Origin: Endozoicomonas gorgoniicola
GTDB taxonomy: Bacteria > Pseudomonadota > Gammaproteobacteria > Pseudomonadales > Endozoicomonadaceae
DNA: 64,000 nucleotides
Reading direction: 5' to 3'
Assembly: GCF_025562715.2 (NCBI RefSeq)
Contig: NZ_JAPFCC010000001.1
Coordinates: forward strand, 5,418,001-5,482,000
The position numbers and the translations under genes are program-made. The notes under the pieces are model-generated. The model did not search any database. It saw only the letters and a program-made list of their open reading frames with translations, and was not told where the DNA came from. Position 1 is the first letter of the stretch. Every line of letters starts with the position of its first letter. Below, one piece after another: positions 7,955-15,475 of this stretch.

Positions 7955-8929
7955 ATGCTTCCTGTAACCTCAACGGACTCAGGCTTTCCAGCATCAGGTG
8001 TGCAGACTACAGGCAGACCTGCTGCACCATGTACAGCAGCAGCAACTGTTGCAGTATATGGTGGGCTGCCTCTTCAGCCTCGGTTGCAACCAAGGCAGTC
8101 CAGACAGCATTTCTTGCAGCAGAGGCCCGTTTCAAGCATTCAACTTTCCGCTTCTTACATGCAGCAGCTCCCTGCAGGGAGTCCTGGTTTAGAGTCATCA
8201 CTCTCCACACGCCTCCAGTGTTTACAGGAAGCTGTTGATCAAGTTTGTAAACAGGCAAGTATCACAGTTAAGGGTAATGGAGGTATTTATGACCAGATAA
8301 GAGCTATCTTCCAAGAAATAGTGACTTCCAGAGCTAAAGTAGAAGAACTAAATGGTAAAGTTAGTCAGTTAAATAGTCGTTATGAGAAGACTTATAACCA
8401 ATTAATTAAAGACGCCAGCGAACTTCAGAAGCTGAAAGAAAAGCTTGAAGACACAACTACTTCTTATAATGATTCTAAAAAGAACACTGAAAAAGCAATA
8501 GGTCAGCTTCAAAAATTTACGGATAATTTTAAAGAAGCTGTTGATGAGCTCAAATTGTCCCAAGGAAAGGTTGAGGTAGCAGAAAAGGAAATTCAGGAAC
8601 TGAAAAGGCAGAATGTAGATTTAAAACGTAATTATGAATTGTCTCAAGCTAGAGCCGTTGCAGCAGAAAGTACTATTCTGGAACTGCAAGATCAGGAAAA
8701 AGAATTAAATCTCAAGTATGAACGATCCCAAAGTGAAGTTGTAGAAGTAAAAAATATTAATCAGGAGCTGGAGACAAAAAATAAAAAATTAAAAAGTGAT
8801 TATGAACAATCTCAAAATGACTTGGATGAAGAGATAGGTAAAGTAAATTATTTAAAAAGTGAAGTCAGATCTCTTCAAAAATTAATAGTCGAACTGAAAA
8901 AAGATCCGAAGAAAGAAAATGGGAAATAG
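7955..8929 (+). CDS. Coiled-coil array protein B0 (324 aa)
   Basis: The first of five paralogues. Residues 1-85 form a Thr/Ala/Gln/Pro-rich leader with no signal peptide. They carry VTSTDSGFPASGVQTT, QQRPVSS and QQLPAGSPGLESS, all matched by the other array proteins. From about residue 90 the protein is an almost continuous charged coiled coil (Leu/Glu/Lys heptads) ending LKKDPKKENGK. It lacks the IAS-GC-YEDL module that ends the later B proteins. A disordered leader plus coiled coil resembles exported effector proteins, but no secretion assignment can be made from sequence. The coding strand is A-rich and AT-rich compared with the neighbouring housekeeping genes. Confidence 0.8.
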   Translation: MLPVTSTDSGFPASGVQTTGRPAAPCTAAATVAVYGGLPLQPRLQPRQSRQHFLQQRPVSSIQLSASYMQQLPAGSPGLESSLSTRLQCLQEAVDQVCKQASITVKGNGGIYDQIRAIFQEIVTSRAKVEELNGKVSQLNSRYEKTYNQLIKDASELQKLKEKLEDTTTSYNDSKKNTEKAIGQLQKFTDNFKEAVDELKLSQGKVEVAEKEIQELKRQNVDLKRNYELSQARAVAAESTILELQDQEKELNLKYERSQSEVVEVKNINQELETKNKKLKSDYEQSQNDLDEEIGKVNYLKSEVRSLQKLIVELKKDPKKENGK

Positions 8930-8983
8930 GGAATTGACTAGTAAAATTTCTGCTTAAAATCCCAATATTGAAAACTTACAGGG

Positions 8984-9112
8984 TCATTCGGTGCCATCGT
9001 AAGCTAAAAACATTCCGGTACAGTCAGGCGTCGATTTCATAATAACGTTTAACAACTCGCTGGCCGCATTCTCTGGAGTAAAAAGTTTTTCCGGAGGCAC
9101 ATTTCTCTGGAA
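8984..9112 (-). pseudogene. Remnant of SDR gene 3' end (duplication scar 1)
   Basis: On the - strand this segment keeps the reading frame of the last roughly 43 codons of the SDR gene at 14746-15453 (QRNVPPEKLFTPE..., then STPDCTG, then AYDGTE and a stop). It has several substitutions (for example K to M and Q to E) and an early TGA in place of the LPW ending. It has no start and no upstream coding part, so it is a dead fragment. It marks the right edge of an ancestral tandem duplication that carried a coiled-coil gene plus the adjoining SDR end. Confidence 0.85.
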
Positions 9113-9134
9113 CTAACTACACACCCTTATGTCT

Positions 9135-9157
9135 CTTAAGTATTGAATTTATTTAAG
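9135..9157 (+). promoter_or_regulatory. Conserved leader hairpin of coiled-coil array, copy 2
   Basis: CTTAAGT and ATTTAAG form an inverted repeat (one G-U pair as RNA) just before AAGGGA, 8 bp upstream of ATG 9169. It corresponds to the block before 7955 and 12572. Confidence 0.5.
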
Positions 9158-9168
9158 GGACTAAGAAT

Positions 9169-11334
9169 ATGATACCTTCTACAACAGTGACGGGGTTCGG
9201 CTTTACAGGTTCAGGTGTGCAGACCACAACAGGCTCTACAGCAAGCTCTACAGCAAGCCACTCGGGCAGTGTTACACAACATGATATGCCTCCTCAGCTT
9301 CTCCGGATAGAGTCTTTTTCTGGGCAGTCTTTTTCTGAGCAGTCTTTGCAGCAGCGGTCAGTTTCGTCACCCTTATTGTTTGCTTCTTTGGGAAACCTTG
9401 CAAGTGATGCCTCACTCAAGAATTTAGCTTTGGATGACCGGGAGCGGGTCATGAAAATGATTCAGGAAGCCCAACAAAATCTGGATGCATGCAGTGATGC
9501 TATTAAGCTAATCCAGAGTATGCATAGAGAAGCCAGTAATATGGGTATAATAGCAACAAATAAAGTACCTTTAGGAAAACTTAATCCGGATCTGCCTACA
9601 CTGAATTTTACTGCCTGGCCCAGAACTCTTAATCCAGACCTGATAATACCGAGTATCAGCTCTGTACATTCCTTACAGGAAGCTATTCGTGAAATCTGCA
9701 GGCAGGCCAATATTGCAGTTCACAACGAAGCTGGTTTACAAGATCAGAAAGATGCCATTATTAGCAATATATTGACGTCTAAAAAAGAAATAGAAAGTCT
9801 GAAGAATGAACTTGATAAATTAAAAAATGAGTTAGGACGCTTATTTCATGAATCTACTAAAGATGCTGGCACGATTCAAAGCCTCGAAAAGACACTTGAA
9901 GACACAAGCCGCAAATTGACGGTATCTCAAGAGAATGCTAGAGACGTGGCGGAGGAGCTTCAAAACCTCAATAGTACACTTGAACGTAAAAATATTGAAC
10001 TCAATACTTCAGAAAGCAAAGCTTCGGAAGCAGAAAGCAGTATTCAGCAACTAAAAAAACAAAATGCAAGTACGAAACGTCAGCTTAAACTGTCTCAAAG
10101 TGAAGAGGCTAAAGCAAAAGCCAAGATAAGAAAGCTGGATGAAACATATAAAAAAAGAAGTGGTGTCATTCAGTCATTAAGTAATGAGTTAAAAATAATG
10201 ACGGAAAATGAACATGCCAAACAAAAAAAGTTAATCGAATCTTTGCAGAAGAACGTTAATTTGCATGAACAGCTAATCAATGAAACAGATGACTTAAAAT
10301 CTAAACTTCTTGCTTCTGAAGAAAAGTTTCAAAAATTCAAAACGGACATTGCCTCTGATATCGGATGTCCGGAGGCTATTAACCCAGTAGACTTAGTAGA
10401 ACAAGTTTCTGTCTTAGGGAAAAAACTGTATTCATCGGAGGAGGAATTTTCCTCTTTGTTGGCGAAATATTCTGCCTTAGAGAAAAAACTGTATTCATCG
10501 GAGGTGGAATTTTCCTCTTTGTCTGCGGAATATCAAGTAATCAGGGATTCAGAGAGAAAACTTTATGCTGAAAATCTCAAAAAAGAAGAAGAGCTGAAGA
10601 ATTTACGGCATTTGCTAAAAGAAGAGCAAGTTCAAAAATTAACAAATAAGAATAAATTGCTCAACGGTGAAGTCGCAGCAAGACAAAAGGAAAATGTGAA
10701 ACTAAAAAATGAAAATGAAAGGGCAAAGCGTCAGTTAGAAGAGTCCAAGAAAAAAGAGATTACAGCAAAAGTCGATATACAAAAGCTGCAACAAGAACTT
10801 AGAGACCAAAAAAAGTCCTTTGAAGAAAAATTTGAAAGCATAGCAAAATTTAAAACGTACATTGCCTCTGCTATCGGGTGTCCTGCTGCCTCTGCTAACA
10901 GGTATCAGGAGGCTATTAGTTTTGAAGATTTAATAAAAAAAGTTTCTGCCTTAAAGAAAGAACTGCATTCATCGGAGGTGAAATTTTCGTCTTTGTCTGC
11001 GGAATATCAAGTAGTCAAGGATTCAGAGAGAAACCTTCATGCTGAAAATCTCAAAAAAGAAGAAGAGCTGAAGAATTTACGGCATTTGCTAAAAGATGCT
11101 GAAGAGCCCCTTAGGCGTAATCAGCAATCTTTGAAAGACAGGGTTTCCGCTGTCAATGTTGATCATGGTTGCACTAAACGTCAGGAACCTTGTACAAAGA
11201 TTCCACAATCAGTAACAACCAATGAAACCGAGCGAGAAGCTGTCGACACTTTGTTGCTTTTATCTGGTCAGAGTTCATCTGATGCTACTCCTGAATTAAG
11301 GGGTTTACTTCAGAAGAAAGAGACAGCTGGCTAA
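9169..11334 (+). CDS. Coiled-coil array protein A1 (721 aa)
   Basis: This is the longest array member. Its leader starts MIPSTTVTGFGFTGSGVQTTT and includes SLQQRSVSS, related to the B leaders. A helical segment (about residues 65-185) follows, then coiled coil to near the end. Two copies of a module are visible: KTDIASDIGCPE...VDLVEQVSVL and KTYIASAIGCPA...FEDLIKKVSALKKEL. Each is followed by FSSLSAEYQV and by ERxLxAENLKKEEELKNLRHLL, a duplication inside the gene. The C-terminus (TNETEREAVDTLLLLSGQ, ending LLQKKETAG) is shared almost unchanged with A2. It sits 30 bp upstream of B1, so A1-B1 form an operon pair. There is no Walker motif, signal peptide or membrane segment. Function unknown. 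Confidence 0.82.
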   Translation: MIPSTTVTGFGFTGSGVQTTTGSTASSTASHSGSVTQHDMPPQLLRIESFSGQSFSEQSLQQRSVSSPLLFASLGNLASDASLKNLALDDRERVMKMIQEAQQNLDACSDAIKLIQSMHREASNMGIIATNKVPLGKLNPDLPTLNFTAWPRTLNPDLIIPSISSVHSLQEAIREICRQANIAVHNEAGLQDQKDAIISNILTSKKEIESLKNELDKLKNELGRLFHESTKDAGTIQSLEKTLEDTSRKLTVSQENARDVAEELQNLNSTLERKNIELNTSESKASEAESSIQQLKKQNASTKRQLKLSQSEEAKAKAKIRKLDETYKKRSGVIQSLSNELKIMTENEHAKQKKLIESLQKNVNLHEQLINETDDLKSKLLASEEKFQKFKTDIASDIGCPEAINPVDLVEQVSVLGKKLYSSEEEFSSLLAKYSALEKKLYSSEVEFSSLSAEYQVIRDSERKLYAENLKKEEELKNLRHLLKEEQVQKLTNKNKLLNGEVAARQKENVKLKNENERAKRQLEESKKKEITAKVDIQKLQQELRDQKKSFEEKFESIAKFKTYIASAIGCPAASANRYQEAISFEDLIKKVSALKKELHSSEVKFSSLSAEYQVVKDSERNLHAENLKKEEELKNLRHLLKDAEEPLRRNQQSLKDRVSAVNVDHGCTKRQEPCTKIPQSVTTNETEREAVDTLLLLSGQSSSDATPELRGLLQKKETAG

Positions 11335-11363
11335 CCTGTTGAGTTTATTTAAGGGACTAAAAT

Positions 11364-12389
11364 ATGATACCTCCTGTAACAACAGACTCGGTGTTTAGAG
11401 TGCCAGGTATACAGACCACTACAGCTGGAGCTGCTACAACAGGTACAGCAACTGTTTCATTGTATAATGCGCCTCATCAGCAGCCTCCGTGGCAACAAGG
11501 TTCGTCTTGGCAGCCTGTTTGGCAGCAAAGAACCGTTTCACAACTTCCACCTTCCGCTGTTTGCATACCGCAATTTCCTGCCGGGAGTCCTGGTTTAGCG
11601 TCATCGTCCTCTACTAATGAAGTGGAGCGATCAAAATCTAAAGTTGTGCAACTGGAAGAGTATAAAAAAGATTTAAAAAATAACTTAGAAGTAGCAAAAA
11701 ATAAAATTCAGAAGTTAGAAGAATGGAATGCAAGTTTAAAAAATGAGAATGATTCTGTTTGGTTACTTTATGATTCGTCTGTAACTGTCACCCAGGATCT
11801 CATAGAAAAACTTGAAGAAAAAAATTATATACTGGAGGAATCTCAGGAAAACTCTAAAGAAGCGATAGATGAATTAGAACAAGCTATTAAAGATTTTGAT
11901 GATATAGAAAAGAATGAAAATTCAAGCATGAAACGTCAGCTTGAGCTGTCCGAAATAGAAGTTTCAGAAGGAAAAAAAAAGATTCAGAAACTAGAAGAAG
12001 AACTTGAAGAAAAAAATAAAATGAATCAAGAGTTAAGCGATAAAATACAAGAGTTAAATGACAAAATAAAAAATGAGTATGCTGAACAGCAACGTCTTAT
12101 CAAGCCTTTGGAGGAGAAAATTCTTGCTTCTATAGAGGAAGCTAATGAAACAGAAAAGATTAAATCTGAACTTAGTGCTTCTAATGATCGGCTTCAAAAA
12201 CTTAAAAATAGTATTGCTTCTGTTACCGGTTGTTCGACGAATAGTAGCTATGAGGACTTAATGGACAGTATGGCTGCCTTGAAGCGTAAATTGGATGCAC
12301 CTGAGGCGCATTCTTCAACTTTGTCTGCACAGCATCAAGAAGTTAATAACCCAAAGAAGAAAAAAAGAGCCACCCTTTTACCAGGGTAA
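11364..12389 (+). CDS. Coiled-coil array protein B1 (341 aa)
   Basis: The leader (about residues 1-90; MIPPVTTDSVFRVPGIQTTT, WQQRTVSQ, PQFPAGSPGLASSSS) is nearly identical to that of B2. A coiled coil of about 200 residues follows. The C-terminal module reads NSIASVTGCSTNSSYEDLM, then MAALKRKLDAPE and STLSAQHQEV. It ends NPKKKKRATLLPG, a basic tail resembling a monopartite nuclear localisation signal. The start follows AAGGGA 8 bp upstream in a 30-bp gap after A1. The gene end overlaps, by position, an SDR remnant on the other strand. Function unknown; a host-directed effector is a hypothesis only. Confidence 0.82.
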   Translation: MIPPVTTDSVFRVPGIQTTTAGAATTGTATVSLYNAPHQQPPWQQGSSWQPVWQQRTVSQLPPSAVCIPQFPAGSPGLASSSSTNEVERSKSKVVQLEEYKKDLKNNLEVAKNKIQKLEEWNASLKNENDSVWLLYDSSVTVTQDLIEKLEEKNYILEESQENSKEAIDELEQAIKDFDDIEKNENSSMKRQLELSEIEVSEGKKKIQKLEEELEEKNKMNQELSDKIQELNDKIKNEYAEQQRLIKPLEEKILASIEEANETEKIKSELSASNDRLQKLKNSIASVTGCSTNSSYEDLMDSMAALKRKLDAPEAHSSTLSAQHQEVNNPKKKKRATLLPG

Positions 12390-12515
12390 CTCAGTTCCAC
12401 CGTAGGCTAAAAACATTCCGGTACAGTCAGGCGTCGATTTTAGAATAACGTTTAACAACTGGCTGGCCACTTTCTCTTGAGTAAACAGTTTTTCCGGAGG
12501 CACATTTCTCTGGAA
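12378..12515 (-). pseudogene. Remnant of SDR gene 3' end (duplication scar 2)
   Basis: This is the exact counterpart of 14746-14883, shifted by 2368 bp. It is the last 46 codons of the SDR gene on the - strand, frame intact down to LPW and the TAA stop, with substitutions such as P to Q, A to V, K to M and D to G. The upstream part of the SDR gene is absent. As at the real SDR, its 3' end overlaps the last 12 bp of the adjacent B gene. Confidence 0.9.
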
Positions 12516-12537
12516 CTAATTACACATAGTCATGTCT

Positions 12538-12560
12538 CTTAAGTATTGAATTTATTTAAG
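12538..12560 (+). promoter_or_regulatory. Conserved leader hairpin of coiled-coil array, copy 3
   Basis: The same CTTAAGT/ATTTAAG inverted repeat and AAGGGA spacing as at 9135, placed 3403 bp further on before ATG 12572. Confidence 0.5.
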
Positions 12561-12571
12561 GGACTAAGAAT

Positions 12572-13615
12572 ATGATACCTTCTACAACAGTGACGGGGTT
12601 CGGCTTTACAGGCTCAGATGTGCAGACCACAACAGCCGCAACTGCTGTGGCAGTACCAACAGCAAGCCATTATGGCAGCGTTGCATTACATTCAGGGCCT
12701 AACCTGCTTCAAGGGCAGGAATGTCCTCTGCCTTTGCAGTGTCCGCCAGTTTTGAAACGCTCATTCAAGGCCCTTGCAACTGATTCTTCACTCCAGAAAT
12801 TACCTGCTGGTGACCAGAGCCGGCTCACGGAAAAGATTGGTCAAATCCAGAATAAAACTGCGCATTTATTTTATGAAGAGACTGCATCCTTATGGCATAA
12901 AAATAGTCTACTAGAAGATCAAGTTAAAAATTTAACAAATAAGAATAAACTGCTCAACAGTGAAGTTGCCGCAAGACAAAAGGAAAATGCGAAACTAAAA
13001 AAGGAAAATGAAAGGGCAAAGTGTCAGTTAGAAGAGTCCAAGAAAAAAGAGATTACAGCAAAAGTCGATATAAAAAATCTGCAACAAGAACTTAGAGACC
13101 AAAAAAAGTTACTTGAAGAAAAATTAGAAAGCATAGCAAAATTTAAAACGTACATTGCCTCTGCTATCGGGTGTCCTGCCAGGTATCAGGAGGCTATTAG
13201 TTTTGAAGATTTAATAAAAAAAGTTTCTGCCTTAAAGGAAGAACTGCATTCATTGGAGGTGAAATTTTCCTCTTTGTCTGCGGAATATCAAGTAGTCAAG
13301 AATTCAGAGAGAAACCTTTATGCTGAAAATCTCAAAAAAGAAAAAGAGTTGAAGAACTTACGACATTTGCCAGAAGATGCTGAAGAGACCCTTAGGCGTA
13401 ATCGGCAATCTTTGAAAGACAGGGTTTCCACTGTCAATGTTAATCATGGTTACGCTAAACGTCAGAAACTTTGTGCAACGGTTTCACAATCAGTAACAAC
13501 CAATGAAACCGAGCGAGAAGCTGTCGACACTTTGTTGCTTTTATCTGGTCAGAGTCCATCTGATGTTACTCCTGAATTAACGGGTTTACTTCAGAAGAAA
13601 GAGACAGCTGGCTAA
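12572..13615 (+). CDS. Coiled-coil array protein A2 (347 aa)
   Basis: A shorter relative of A1. It has the same start (MIPSTTVTGFGFTGSDVQTTT) and the same C-terminal part: LLNSEVAARQKENAKLKKE, KTYIASAIGCPARYQEA, FEDLIKKVSALKEEL, and an end in LLQKKETAG. The region between leader and coiled coil differs, with a Pro/Leu-rich segment (LLQGQECPLPLQCPPVL). Only one IAS-IGC module is present, against two in A1. It is therefore either the ancestral short form or a deletion derivative. The gene sits 30 bp upstream of B2, repeating the A1-B1 arrangement. Function unknown. Confidence 0.82.
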   Translation: MIPSTTVTGFGFTGSDVQTTTAATAVAVPTASHYGSVALHSGPNLLQGQECPLPLQCPPVLKRSFKALATDSSLQKLPAGDQSRLTEKIGQIQNKTAHLFYEETASLWHKNSLLEDQVKNLTNKNKLLNSEVAARQKENAKLKKENERAKCQLEESKKKEITAKVDIKNLQQELRDQKKLLEEKLESIAKFKTYIASAIGCPARYQEAISFEDLIKKVSALKEELHSLEVKFSSLSAEYQVVKNSERNLYAENLKKEKELKNLRHLPEDAEETLRRNRQSLKDRVSTVNVNHGYAKRQKLCATVSQSVTTNETEREAVDTLLLLSGQSPSDVTPELTGLLQKKETAG

Positions 13616-13644
13616 CCTGTTGAGTTTATTTAAGGGACTAAAAT

Positions 13645-14757
13645 ATGATACCTCCTGTAACAACAGACTCGGTGTTTAGAGTGCCAGGTATACAGACCAC
13701 TACAGCTGGAACTGCTACAACAGGTACAGCAACTGTTTCATTGTATAATGCGCCTCATCAGCAGCCTCCGTGGCAACGAGGTTCGTCTTGGCAGCCTGTT
13801 TGGCAGCAAAGAACCGTTTCACAATTTCCACTTTCCGCTGTTTGCATACCGCAATTTCCTGCCGGGAGTCTTGGTTTAGCGTCATCGTCCTCTACTAATG
13901 AAGTGGAGCGATCAAAAAGTGAAATTTTGGAACTGAAAGGTTATAAAGAAGATTTAGAAAGTTATCTGGAATTAGCGAGGAGTAAAATTCAAGAGTTAGA
14001 AGAACGGAATGAAATTTTAAAAAGTGAGAATGATTTTTTACAGGCTTTTAAAGAATCGCCTGAAGCTAGAGCCATTATTCAAGACCTCGAAGAAAAACTT
14101 AAAGAAAAAAATTGTGTACTGGAGAAATCTCAGGCTAACGCTAAAGATGTGATAGAAGAACTTGTAAAGCATACAGATGAATTTGAAAAAGCTATTAAAG
14201 AAAATAAAAAATTAAATGCTAAATATGAAATGCTTCAAGGTGAAACTAAAGAAATAAGAAATATTAATAAGAAACTGCAAGATGAAAATTCAAGCATAAA
14301 ATGTCAGCTTGAACTTTCCAAAAGTGAAACTTCAGAAGGAAAAAAGAGGATTCAGAAACTAGAAGAAGAACTTGAAGAAAAAAATAAAATGAATCAAGAG
14401 TTAAGCGATAAAATACAAGAGTTAAATGACAAAATAAAAAATGAGTATGCTGAACAGCAACGTCTTATCAAGCCTTTGGAGGAGAAAATTCTTGCTTCTA
14501 TAGAGGAAGCTAATGAAACAGAAAAGATTAAATCTGAACTTAGTACTTCTAATGATCGGCTTCAAAAACTTAAAAATAGTATTGCTTCTGTTACCGGTTG
14601 TTCGACGAATAGTAGCTATGAGGACTTAATGGACAGTATGACTGCCTTGAAGCGTAAATTGGATGCACCTGAGGCGCATTCTTCAACTTTGTCTGCACAA
14701 CATCAAGAAGTTGATAACCCAAAGCAGAAAAAAAGAGCCACCCTTTTACCAGGGTAA
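13645..14757 (+). CDS. Coiled-coil array protein B2 (370 aa)
   Basis: Its leader and last roughly 150 residues are nearly identical to B1. The central coiled coil (about residues 95-220) is clearly different, longer, and partly similar to B0 (EKAIKENKKLNAKYE). It is thus a mosaic of conserved ends and a diverged middle. The end reads NPKQKKRATLLPG, so one Lys of the basic cluster is changed compared with B1. Its last 12 bp overlap the 3' end of the convergent SDR gene. Function unknown. Confidence 0.82.
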   Translation: MIPPVTTDSVFRVPGIQTTTAGTATTGTATVSLYNAPHQQPPWQRGSSWQPVWQQRTVSQFPLSAVCIPQFPAGSLGLASSSSTNEVERSKSEILELKGYKEDLESYLELARSKIQELEERNEILKSENDFLQAFKESPEARAIIQDLEEKLKEKNCVLEKSQANAKDVIEELVKHTDEFEKAIKENKKLNAKYEMLQGETKEIRNINKKLQDENSSIKCQLELSKSETSEGKKRIQKLEEELEEKNKMNQELSDKIQELNDKIKNEYAEQQRLIKPLEEKILASIEEANETEKIKSELSTSNDRLQKLKNSIASVTGCSTNSSYEDLMDSMTALKRKLDAPEAHSSTLSAQHQEVDNPKQKKRATLLPG

Positions 14758-15453
14758 CTCAGTTCCATCGTAGGCTAAAAACTTTCCGGTACAGTCAGGC
14801 GTCGATTTTAGAATAACGTTTAACAGCTGGCTGGCCGCTTTCTCTGGAGTAAACAATTTTTCCGGAGGCACATTTCTCTGGAAGGGTTTTGACAGGCAGG
14901 TATCTGTTGTACCGGGATGCAGCGAGAGAATCGTGCATTTCGGAACCTTTCTTTTCCATTCAATACTGAGTGTTTTCAGGGCCATATTCAGGGCAGCTTT
15001 GGAGCTGCGATAGCTGATCCAGCCCCCCAGCTGGTTGTCAGTGATACTGCCAACCCTGCCCGAGATAACGGCAAAGCAGCTGCTTTCAGACTGTTTCAGG
15101 GCCGACTGAAAATATCTGGCCAGCAGCAGACTCGGGAGTGTGTTAATTTTCAAACTCTCAAGAAAAAACTCAGGCTCTATGCTTTGAATGGTTTTTTCCG
15201 GCTGGTGTTCAGGGTTGTGCAGCATACCGGCAGCATTAATAAGCCAGTCCAGTTTTGGAAGCTGGTTTGACAGGCTTTGTATCTGTGTCTCAGAAGTTAA
15301 GTCCAGTGTGTGCCAGTTGAGGTTGTGATGCTGGAGCGTAGGTTCCTGAGATCGCCAGGTGGCATGAACGGTTGCGTCGGGCATTGCTTTCAGTATGCTC
15401 TTTACCATCGCTAGCCCAATGCCGCCACTGCCGCCGGTGATCAGAATATTCAT
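14746..15453 (-). CDS. Short-chain dehydrogenase/reductase (SDR)
   Basis: This 235-aa classical SDR has the Rossmann glycine motif TGGSGGIG (residues 6-13), NAAG (about 73-76), catalytic Ser in VISGRVGS, and Tyr-x3-Lys in YRSSK. It should oxidise or reduce an alcohol/carbonyl with NAD(P)H in the cytoplasm. The substrate is unknown. The general shape resembles CsgA-like and other small SDRs (LHPGTTDTCLSKPFQRNV). It starts 23 bp downstream of acs on the same strand and may be co-transcribed with it. Two dead copies of its 3' end lie inside the coiled-coil array. Confidence 0.9.
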   Translation of the reverse strand: MNILITGGSGGIGLAMVKSILKAMPDATVHATWRSQEPTLQHHNLNWHTLDLTSETQIQSLSNQLPKLDWLINAAGMLHNPEHQPEKTIQSIEPEFFLESLKINTLPSLLLARYFQSALKQSESSCFAVISGRVGSITDNQLGGWISYRSSKAALNMALKTLSIEWKRKVPKCTILSLHPGTTDTCLSKPFQRNVPPEKLFTPEKAASQLLNVILKSTPDCTGKFLAYDGTELPW

Positions 15454-15475
15454 GGTGTTTACCTTTGCTGTTTTC

